A program made the position numbers and the translations under genes. 64,000 nt of DNA from DATENM01 sp045807765 (GTDB lineage: Bacteria > Acidobacteriota > Blastocatellia > UBA7656). Location: NCBI GenBank assembly GCA_045807765.1, contig JBJMGU010000231.1, positions 1 through 64,000 of the forward strand, written 5' to 3'. Below are positions 16,750 to 23,617 of the stretch, piece by piece (the stretch's first letter is position 1; every line of letters starts with the position of its first letter). The notes under the pieces are model-generated. The model had not been told where the DNA came from, did not search any database, and saw only the letters and a list, made by a program, of their open reading frames with translations.

Positions 16750-19047
16750 TCAACGGGCCGCGGCCTGTTGCTTGAGCGCTTCGATGTGCGATTGGGCTTG
16801 CTGAATCGCCGCCGCGTCAGAGGTCTGAGCGGCGGCGGCCTGCCATTCGACGATGGCCTGTTGCGGCTGTTCGTCGGCTTCGTAGACCAGCGCCAAGGCG
16901 CGATGACAGTCGGCGCAGTTGCCCGCTGACTCTCGCAAGGCATGCAGCAAGCGCCGTCGCGCCTTGCGCAGCCTGCCGCGATTGACGAAGCGCTGCGCCT
17001 GTGCGAGCAGCCCTTCGATTGTCTCTTGCTCGTCGCCGCGTGCCCGCTTGAACAGGTCGCGCGCTTCGCCAGAGTAAGGATTGATCGTCAACGCCGTTTC
17101 GGCTTCGCGCATAGCCTGCGCCGCGTCACCGGCCATCAGCAAAGCCTCGCCCATCAGCCAGTGACCATTAGCAAAGTACGGGTCGCGTCGGATCGCTTCG
17201 CTGGCTTCTTCGCGTAGCCCTGCGGCGTCTTTTGAAAGCCAGGCAAGGTAGGCAAGCAGCAGGTGGCTGGCATCGGGCGTCAACGTGTGTGACAACGACG
17301 CGCGCGCCGCCGCCGTCGCTTCGCGGATGGCCGCCTCGCGCGCCGCTGTCAAGCGCGCCGCTTCGGCTTGTGAGATGCTAGTTACATTCAGCCGCGCCTG
17401 CGCCACGTCGGCAAACAACGCCAGCGAGCGCGCCAGCTCGAACTGATATGTCCCGGTCGCCTCTGCGCTGTTAGCCGCGGCCCGGCCCGCCGCGAGTGCG
17501 CCATCGAAATCGCGGCCGAGCGCGGCAGCAAACGAGCGGCGCATCTCTACGTCTGCGCGCACCAGCACGAGCGCGTACCACGACACAATAACGAAGATGG
17601 TGACACCGGCCCCCGCGATCCCGCGATGCAGTAGACGCGTCGCCGGTTTTACGCTGCCATCAGCAGAGCGGCTGTCGTCGCGACGCACACCCATCACGAC
17701 GTTAAAGGCCGCCTGCGCCAGCCCCGCGAAGGCGAAAAAATAAAGCCCCGTCGGAATCTGGTCAAAGATGAAAACGTTGTGCGCGGCGACGGCGGCGAGC
17801 GCCGCTATCAAGCCGGCGCATGTAATTTTCATCTCCTTGTCGGCGGCGCGGCGCGCGGCGATGGCCAGCCGCCGGAAAGCAGAGATTAGCACGGCAACGT
17901 AAAAGATCGCGCCCGCCACGCCGTTCGAAACCGCCACGTCGAGATAGGCGTCGTGCGGGCTTTCGTTATTCGTTTGTGGCGCGAGCTGGGCAAGCTCCAG
18001 CGACTTGTACGGCAGGAAAGCCAATCGAAAACCTTCAGGGCCGCAGCCTGCAAGGCCATAAGCCGGGAGCATCGCCAGCGTGTCGCGCCACAAAAGCGTG
18101 CGGCCCGAACCGCTCGCGCCTTCGGCGATGGTAGCGCGGGCGCGCACAATGATCTGCCGCGACGCAGGGTTGACGGCGATCAACCCCAGCGCGCCGATGA
18201 CGATAAGCGCCGCGACCGTTGCACGGCGCACGGCGCGGCGGTCGCGCCAGATCGCAGGCCCTTCCCGGCGTCTGCCTGCGGCAAGCGCCAGCGCCAGCGC
18301 TCCGACCGCAAGTCCGACGATGGCTCCGCGCGTACCGCTAAAGACGATGACAAGCGTTGAAAGCAGCGTCGCCACCAGCGCCAGCAAGCGGGCGCGGCCT
18401 TGCTGCGCCAGCGCGAGAGCGGCGCTCACAGGCGTCGTGTAGAGCAGAAAATTTCCGAGGTAGTCGGCGTGCCCCAGTGTGCTGATGACGCGGACGACGC
18501 GCCCGGCGGCGGACGCGAAGGTGTAGAGGTTCGCCGACATGAACGGGTCGCGCCCGAAGAACTGCGCGAAGCCATAGGTGGCGACGACCAGCCCGGTGAT
18601 CGTGACGGCCCAGAGCGTCTGTCGCAGCCGCGCCCGCGACTCGCCGATGATGATGACCAGGCTCAGGCAGCAGATCAGAAAGCACACACGCGTCAGTAAG
18701 CCCATCTGATTCTCGAAGCTGCCGAGCAACGCGAGGCGCGGCGCGACGCCGAAAGCGGTCGAGGTCGCAAGCGTCGCGACGTAGAGCAGGATAAGCAGCA
18801 CATGCGGCGAACGCAGCAATCGCAATCGCGCGCCGCCGGGCGCAAACTCTATCCATCCCATCAGGCCGACGAGCGCCGCCGAGCCAACAAGCAACACGAC
18901 CACCTTCGGCAGCGTGAACGTGCGATGCACCGCCGTGCTGAAGACCAGCGGCACGAGCGCCAGCAGTGCTAGGCTCACCGCAAACGCCAGCGCGCGGACC
19001 GGCGTTGTGGCCTTGGTTACAGAAGCAGGCTGGCGCGATGACTTCAT
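16750..19047 (-). CDS. O-antigen ligase/polymerase-like membrane protein with TPR tail
   Basis: 765 residues. The first 460 or so hold about ten to twelve hydrophobic segments, with a long periplasmic loop containing GCGPEGFRLAFLPYKS and ESPHDAYLDVAVSNG, the pattern of the Wzy_C/WaaL family (NDAHN-like site). The C-terminal 300 residues are cytosolic or periplasmic TPR repeats. Such proteins join O-antigen or other glycans to lipid A core, or glycosylate proteins. It converges with the DUF11 gene (7 nt apart). It is separated from the acp unit by a terminator, so it has its own transcript. Confidence 0.8.
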   Translation of the reverse strand: MKSSRQPASVTKATTPVRALAFAVSLALLALVPLVFSTAVHRTFTLPKVVVLLVGSAALVGLMGWIEFAPGGARLRLLRSPHVLLILLYVATLATSTAFGVAPRLALLGSFENQMGLLTRVCFLICCLSLVIIIGESRARLRQTLWAVTITGLVVATYGFAQFFGRDPFMSANLYTFASAAGRVVRVISTLGHADYLGNFLLYTTPVSAALALAQQGRARLLALVATLLSTLVIVFSGTRGAIVGLAVGALALALAAGRRREGPAIWRDRRAVRRATVAALIVIGALGLIAVNPASRQIIVRARATIAEGASGSGRTLLWRDTLAMLPAYGLAGCGPEGFRLAFLPYKSLELAQLAPQTNNESPHDAYLDVAVSNGVAGAIFYVAVLISAFRRLAIAARRAADKEMKITCAGLIAALAAVAAHNVFIFDQIPTGLYFFAFAGLAQAAFNVVMGVRRDDSRSADGSVKPATRLLHRGIAGAGVTIFVIVSWYALVLVRADVEMRRSFAAALGRDFDGALAAGRAAANSAEATGTYQFELARSLALFADVAQARLNVTSISQAEAARLTAAREAAIREATAAARASLSHTLTPDASHLLLAYLAWLSKDAAGLREEASEAIRRDPYFANGHWLMGEALLMAGDAAQAMREAETALTINPYSGEARDLFKRARGDEQETIEGLLAQAQRFVNRGRLRKARRRLLHALRESAGNCADCHRALALVYEADEQPQQAIVEWQAAAAQTSDAAAIQQAQSHIEALKQQAAAR

Positions 19048-19092
19048 GACGATTGTGAGATCAGGTGATGCGCTTTCCGATCAACGGGCGGC

Positions 19093-19128
19093 AAAAGGCG
19101 GCGCCAGCTTCGTTTTGCTGGCGCCGCC
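19093..19128 (-). terminator. Rho-independent terminator after the acyl carrier protein gene
   Basis: A perfect 12-bp stem (19097-19108 with 19117-19128, GGCGGCGCCAGC) and 8-nt loop. Read on the minus strand, a TTTT run follows (19096-19093). It closes the oxoamine synthase, ketosynthase and ACP unit. Confidence 0.85.
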
Positions 19129-19215
19129 TGCGGTTATCAATGTCTGGTGTCGCCGCCACGCCGCCCGGTCACGCGCCGCGATGGGCAGGCCGGCGGGTCG
19201 CGGCGGGCTGCCGCG

Positions 19216-19473
19216 CTAATGCATCGCCCGGTGTTCATTGACGCCTTTGATAATGTCGCCGACGGTTAAGAACTTAGGAATCGCGTCATCGGGTATCTTG
19301 ATCTTAAAGGCTTCTTCCAGTCGCAGGGCGATGTTGAGCGCGTCGAGCGAATCGGCGCCGAGGTCTTTCATCAGATGTGTCGCCGGCTCCAGCTGGTCGC
19401 GATCCACGCGCAGCTCCGCGACGATGATGTCTTTTACCGCGTCCTCGATTGTCTCAACCGCTTGTCTGGTCAT
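19216..19473 (-). CDS. acpP: Acyl carrier protein
   Basis: 85 residues with the phosphopantetheine serine S42 in GADSLDALNIAL. It is acidic and helical, with the usual family length. It carries acyl chains as thioesters in the cytosol. It is the third gene of a minus-strand unit after an alpha-oxoamine synthase and a FabF-type ketosynthase, and may be a dedicated carrier for that pathway rather than the housekeeping ACP. The housekeeping fab cluster (fabD, fabG) is not seen here. Confidence 0.9.
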   Translation of the reverse strand: MTRQAVETIEDAVKDIIVAELRVDRDQLEPATHLMKDLGADSLDALNIALRLEEAFKIKIPDDAIPKFLTVGDIIKGVNEHRAMH

Positions 19474-19548
19474 AGCACTTTCCCTTCGATACAGCCGTTT
19501 CTATATTGTCGAGTTTGGGGCCTGGATTCGAACTTCAAGGCGTACAGT

Positions 19549-20793
19549 TTACCCTTGATACGCGCGCACGACAAGCACGGCGTTGTTGCCGCCAAAACCG
19601 AACGAATTCGACATCGCCGTGCGCAGTGGATTGCTGCCGCTCACCCGCCGCGCCCCTTCGGTAATGTAATCGAGGTCGCATTGCGGATCGGCTTCCTCGT
19701 AGTTGATCGTCGGGGGGAGAACCTGATTATCAATCGCCAATGTCGCAGCAATCAGCTCAATTGCGCCAGCCGCGCCCATCGAATGGCCGATCATCGATTT
19801 GATCGAGTTGATCGGAATCTCGCGAGCGCGGTCGCCGAAGACGCGCTTGATGGCTTCGGTTTCGGACTGATCGTTGAGCTTGGTGGCGGTGCCGTGCGCG
19901 TTGATATGATCGATCTCTGCCGGCGTAACCTTCGCATCTTTGAGGGCGCGCAGGATGGCGTTCGACTCGCCATCGGGATCGGGGAAAGTGATATGCGCGG
20001 CGTCCGCCGTCGAGCCGTAGCCGATGATCTCGCCATAGATTCGAGCGCCGCGCGCGACGGCCAGCTCCAGCGCTTCCAGCACGACAATGCCCGCGCCTTC
20101 CGACAGCACGAAGCCGTCGCGGTTGGCGCTGAATGGCTTGCAGGCGCGTTCAGGCGGATCATTCTTGGTTGACAGCACGCGCATGTCTTTCCACGCATCC
20201 ATCACTACAGGAGTCACCGGAGCATCCGCGCCGCCGGCAATCATGCGGTCGGCGTGACCGTAGCGAATCAGGTGAAACGCCTGACCGATGGCGTTTGCGC
20301 CCGACGAGCAGGCGGTCGTCACCGTCAGGTTCGGGCCGCGCGTCTTGAAGCGAATGGCAATGTTTGAAGACGACGCGTTGTACATCGACTTCGGAATCGC
20401 AATGGCCGAGCGCCGGCCACGGCCATTCGAGAAGAAAGCGCCGCAATACTCTTCAATCGAGCTCTGCCCGCCGAAGCCTGTCCCTAGAATCACTCCAACG
20501 TCATAGCTGTCGAGCTGGCCATTAGTCAGCCCGGCTTCGCGCGTCGCCATGCCGGTGGCCGCAATCGCCATCTGCGAAACGCGGTCGAGGCGTGCCATCT
20601 CGCGGTCGTCGAAGAAGTCGAGCGGGCGGAAGTCGCGGCAGACGCCGGCGATGTTCGTCCGCAGTCCCGAGGTGTCGAACTCTTCGATACGCACAATGCC
20701 GCTACGCCCGGCAGTGAGCGCCGACCAGACGGCCTCGCGCCCGCAGCCCAGCGGGGTAATCAAACCGATGCCTGTTACTACAACTCGCCTCAT
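19549..20793 (-). CDS. fabF: Beta-ketoacyl-ACP synthase II
   Basis: 414 residues, full length. The active-site triad C162 (TVTTACSSGAN), H300 (INAHGTATKLND) and H337 (KSMIGHSMGAAG) is complete, as expected for chain-elongating KAS I/II enzymes. It condenses acyl-enzyme with malonyl-ACP. The stop is 75 nt before the acp start on the same strand, and hairpin D fills the gap to the preceding oxoamine synthase gene. The position between an oxoamine synthase and an ACP suggests supply of a specific acyl-ACP. Confidence 0.93.
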   Translation of the reverse strand: MRRVVVTGIGLITPLGCGREAVWSALTAGRSGIVRIEEFDTSGLRTNIAGVCRDFRPLDFFDDREMARLDRVSQMAIAATGMATREAGLTNGQLDSYDVGVILGTGFGGQSSIEEYCGAFFSNGRGRRSAIAIPKSMYNASSSNIAIRFKTRGPNLTVTTACSSGANAIGQAFHLIRYGHADRMIAGGADAPVTPVVMDAWKDMRVLSTKNDPPERACKPFSANRDGFVLSEGAGIVVLEALELAVARGARIYGEIIGYGSTADAAHITFPDPDGESNAILRALKDAKVTPAEIDHINAHGTATKLNDQSETEAIKRVFGDRAREIPINSIKSMIGHSMGAAGAIELIAATLAIDNQVLPPTINYEEADPQCDLDYITEGARRVSGSNPLRTAMSNSFGFGGNNAVLVVRAYQG

Positions 20794-20799
20794 AATGAA

Positions 20800-20873
20800 A
20801 TGATGAAGGATGAATGATGAAGGATGAACTGACCGGAGGTCTTAATTCATCCTTCATCATTCATCCTTCATCG
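20800..20873. repeat. Heptamer hairpin D (GATGAAG words)
   Basis: Left arm 20800-20831 reads GATGAAG, GATGAAT, GATGAAG, GATGAAC; right arm 20842-20873 is its complement in the same 7-nt phase. The loop is about 10 nt. The right arm touches the TAA of the oxoamine synthase gene (20874-20876) and the left arm ends 7 nt from the fabF start. Confidence 0.9.
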
Positions 20874-22106
20874 TTATTGAATGATCTCCATCTTTTTGCC
20901 GATGCGATACATGGCTTCGAGCAGGCGTTCGAGGTGCTCGTCCGTGTGCGTCGCCATGCAACTGATACGCACCAGACTGTGCGCCACTGCCGGCGCCAGC
21001 ACAGGGTTGGTGTAGATGCCTTCGCTCATCAACTCCCAGAAGAAGCGGCAGACCAGCACCTCGTCATCCACGACGACAGGGATGATTGGCGTCATGCCGT
21101 TAAAGCTCTCATGCGGTTCGAGCAGCTTGTAGCCCATCGCTCTCAGCTCGCGCTTCAGCTTCGCGCTCGTCGCTAGCAGCCGTGTTCGCAGTTCCGGCTC
21201 GCGCTCGATGATCTCGATGGCTTTCAAGACGGCGGCAGCATTCGCCGGCGACAGCGACGCCGAATAGACGAAGGCGCGGCTGTGGTGCTTGATGAATTCG
21301 ATGACCTCGCGGCGCGCCGCGATGAAGCCGCCGATTGAGGCGAAGGATTTCGAAAATGTCCCCATCACCACATCAACGTTGCTTTCGACTCCGTAATGCT
21401 CGACTGCGCCGCGCCCGTGAGCGCCGAGCACGCCGATGCCATGCGCTTCGTCAACGTAAACCCGCGCGCCGTACGTTTGCGCCAGCCGGACAATCTCCGG
21501 CAGGTTGGCAGTGTCGCCTTCCATTGAAAAGACGCCGTCAACGACAATCAAGCGGCCTTCGTCAGGCGGCAGGCTTTCGAGCACTTTTTCGAGATCGCGC
21601 ATGTCGTTGTGGCGGTAGCGCATCGTGCGCGCAAACGATGCCAGGCAGCCGTCGAGCAGTGAAGCGTGAATGTTGCGGTCGGCGATAATCACATCGCCTT
21701 TCTGGGCAATGGTCGCCAGCGCGCCGAAGTTGGTCTGAAAGCCTGTGCCGAAGGCCAGCGCCGATTCGCGCTTCATAAAGCGCGCCAGCGTCGCTTCCAG
21801 GCGAACGTGCAGATCCATGGTGCCGTTGAGCATGCGCGAGCCCGAACAGCCCGTGCCGTACTGTTGAACGGCTTCGATGGCGGCGGCCTTCACTTCGGGT
21901 CGCGTCGTCAGTCCCAGATAGTTGTTCGAGCCGAACATCAAGACGCGGCGGTCGCCCATCATCACTTCGGCTTCGCCCGCATCAATCGCCCCCGAAAATT
22001 CCGTGAAGTAGGGATAGAGTCCGACGCGGCGGAACTCGTCCGCCTTCGTATAGGAAAGTGCTTTCTCGAACACATCTTTCGCGGCGATCCGCGATGGCTG
22101 CTGCAT
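20874..22106 (-). CDS. Alpha-oxoamine synthase (serine palmitoyltransferase/KBL/AONS family)
   Basis: 410 residues from ATG 22106, which has AAGGGG 8 nt upstream; a GTG at 22115 is also possible. This fold-type I PLP enzyme condenses an amino acid with an acyl thioester. The PLP lysine is K253 (TFSKSFASIGG), the ring-stacking histidine H147 (NIHASLLDG), with VDEAHGIGVLG also conserved. The stretches GSNNYLGLT, GSRMLNGTMDLHVRLE and FVYSASLSPANAAAVLKAIEII look more like bacterial serine palmitoyltransferase than KBL or BioF (from memory of the family). The adjacent ketosynthase and ACP fit acyl-ACP use. A sphingoid-base role is inference; glycine C-acetyltransferase is the main alternative. Confidence 0.82.
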   Translation of the reverse strand: MQQPSRIAAKDVFEKALSYTKADEFRRVGLYPYFTEFSGAIDAGEAEVMMGDRRVLMFGSNNYLGLTTRPEVKAAAIEAVQQYGTGCSGSRMLNGTMDLHVRLEATLARFMKRESALAFGTGFQTNFGALATIAQKGDVIIADRNIHASLLDGCLASFARTMRYRHNDMRDLEKVLESLPPDEGRLIVVDGVFSMEGDTANLPEIVRLAQTYGARVYVDEAHGIGVLGAHGRGAVEHYGVESNVDVVMGTFSKSFASIGGFIAARREVIEFIKHHSRAFVYSASLSPANAAAVLKAIEIIEREPELRTRLLATSAKLKRELRAMGYKLLEPHESFNGMTPIIPVVVDDEVLVCRFFWELMSEGIYTNPVLAPAVAHSLVRISCMATHTDEHLERLLEAMYRIGKKMEIIQ

Positions 22107-22196
22107 GCTGAACACCCCTTACCTAACGGAATCTTTGAACTACACACCTTATCACGAGGAACCCGAGCGAAAACTAGCTTCCCTGCAATGCCGAGA

Positions 22197-22224
22197 ATTA
22201 TAGCTGAAAACGCCCGCAGGGCAA
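22197..22224 (-). promoter_or_regulatory. Candidate sigma70-type promoter for the oxoamine synthase unit
   Basis: On the minus strand TTGCCC (22224-22219) and a consensus TATAAT (22202-22197) are 16 nt apart, about 90 nt before the ATG at 22106. A second strong ribosome site lies downstream. The promoter lies between hairpin C and the gene. Confidence 0.55.
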
Positions 22225-22230
22225 GCGAGA

Positions 22231-22376
22231 ATCAGTAGGCAGTAAGCAGTAGGCAGCAGGCAGTTTTCGCGCCCGTCTTTGTCTTCGGGTGCGCCGCAAG
22301 AAGGCAATGACTTTTCAACACGGTGCTGTACACCGCCATTGACTGCCTGCTGCCTACTGCCTACTGCCTACTATCC
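22231..22376. repeat. Heptamer hairpin C (AGTAGGC words)
   Basis: Left arm 22231-22265 reads AGTAGGC, AGTAAGC, AGTAGGC, AGCAGGC; right arm 22337-22376 is the complement. A 70-nt unique loop separates them. The right arm overlaps the 3' end of alr: its last codons GTA GGC AGT AGG CAG TAG are repeat units, so the Alr tail VGSRQ is repeat-encoded. Confidence 0.88.
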
Positions 22377-23589
22377 TTCTGGGCACGCGTTCGCTCAGGC
22401 GGCAGGTGATCTCATAAGAGATCGTGCCGGCGATGGCAGCGACCTCTTCGGCAGAGATTTCCTGCATGCCTTGCTGTCCAATGATCGTCACTTCGTCGTT
22501 GAGTGTGGCACCGTTGATGTCTGTAACGTCAATCAAGGTTAAGTCCATGCTGATGCGGCCCACGATGGGGGCAAACTGGCCGCGCACCAGCACGCGCCCA
22601 CAGTTTGAGAGGGCACGCGGCAATCCATCTTCGTAACCGATGGCGAGCGTCGCAATAAGGCTCTCGCGCCCGGTCGTGAAGGTGCCGCCATAACCGAGCG
22701 GCATGCCCCGAGCAACTGTCTTCAGATGAATGATGCGCGTCCGCAGCGCCAGCACCGCTCGCCAGTCGAGCCGAGGCGTTTGCGGATTCACGACATCGCG
22801 CCACAAACCGTAAAGCACGCCGCCGGGCCGCACCAGGTTGCCGCGCGCCTGCGGATAAGCCAGCGACGCCGCGCTGTTGGCTTCGTGAATCCACGCCGGC
22901 TGATGGCCACGGGCATGGATTTCAGCCAGGGCACTTTCAAAGCGCGCCATCTGTCGCCGGGTAAACTCATCTTTATCCACCTGGTCGGCAGAAGCGAAAT
23001 GCGTCATCAGACCATCGAGCCGCAAGTGTGTGAAGCCATCGGCGCTGTCGAGAAAGCGAGCCAGCTCAGCGTACGGCACACCGAGCCGTCCCATGCCGGT
23101 GTCCACTTTCAAATGATAAGCTGCCGTGCGATCTGCGCGCCGCGCCTCGGCGTCGAGGCGTTCGAGAAGGTCGAAACGATACAGCACCGGGGTCAATTGC
23201 GCGGCCAGCAGCCCGGCTTCCTGCCCTTCCCAGAAACCGCCGAGACAGAGCACGGGCCGCGTCACGCCTGCCTCTCTGAGCGCAACCCCTTCTTCGGGCA
23301 AGGCGACGCCGAACCAGTCTGCGCCGGCCCGTTCGAGCGCCAGGGCACACGCCGTCGCGCCGTGACCGTAAGCGTCGGCCTTGACCGCCGGCATCACGGC
23401 GACTTCGGCGCCGACCGCCTGTTTGACGAGACGAAGATTGTGCGCCAGGTGATCAAGGTTGATCTCGGCCCATGTCGGGCGGCCCGGCGGCAGAAAAGCT
23501 GAAGTGTGCAGGATGGAAGATGAATCGGCAGCGGCCTGCGACACCAACTCGCCCGACGGCGTATCCCCTGCCCCTTGCTCATCCTTCAT
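22354..23589 (-). CDS. alr: Alanine racemase
   Basis: 411 residues as called from ATG 23589. The PLP lysine is K70 in MPAVKADAYGHG and the opposing catalytic tyrosine is in PLGYGGTFTTG. It interconverts L- and D-alanine for peptidoglycan. The family core starts near residue 38 (RPTWAEINLDHLAHNL); the preceding 37 residues are not conserved in kind and lie over a degenerate repeat (23509-23599), so the true start is uncertain. No ATG exists between the two, only GTG at codon 16 or TTG at codon 15. The C-terminal VGSRQ comes from hairpin C. The gene follows dnaB by 28 nt and is likely co-transcribed with it. Confidence 0.9.
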   Translation of the reverse strand: MKDEQGAGDTPSGELVSQAAADSSSILHTSAFLPPGRPTWAEINLDHLAHNLRLVKQAVGAEVAVMPAVKADAYGHGATACALALERAGADWFGVALPEEGVALREAGVTRPVLCLGGFWEGQEAGLLAAQLTPVLYRFDLLERLDAEARRADRTAAYHLKVDTGMGRLGVPYAELARFLDSADGFTHLRLDGLMTHFASADQVDKDEFTRRQMARFESALAEIHARGHQPAWIHEANSAASLAYPQARGNLVRPGGVLYGLWRDVVNPQTPRLDWRAVLALRTRIIHLKTVARGMPLGYGGTFTTGRESLIATLAIGYEDGLPRALSNCGRVLVRGQFAPIVGRISMDLTLIDVTDINGATLNDEVTIIGQQGMQEISAEEVAAIAGTISYEITCRLSERVPRRIVGSRQ

Positions 23590-23599
23590 CTCGGCATCC
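23509..23599. repeat. Degenerate hairpin element over the alr start (candidate)
   Basis: GGATGGAAGATGAA at 23511-23524 and the complement of GGATGCCGAGATGAAGG at 23583-23599 form a weak inverted pair with seven-base spacing. It looks like a decayed member of the heptamer hairpin family. The first codons of alr run through it. Confidence 0.45.
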
Positions 23600-23617
23600 C
23601 TCGGCGTTGTGGCCCGG

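Noticed and set aside
19510..19555. GGATTCGAAC-like T-loop suggesting a tRNA between fabF and acp
   Set aside because: The flanking bases do not form a T stem (TGAAG against CCAGG), and no acceptor or anticodon stem is present.
19375..20172. 265-residue plus-strand reading frame opposite fabF
   Set aside because: Antisense shadow of fabF, which has a full catalytic triad.
22726..23502. 258-residue plus-strand reading frame opposite alr
   Set aside because: It is the antisense shadow of a high-GC coding gene, with no recognisable motif or ribosome site.
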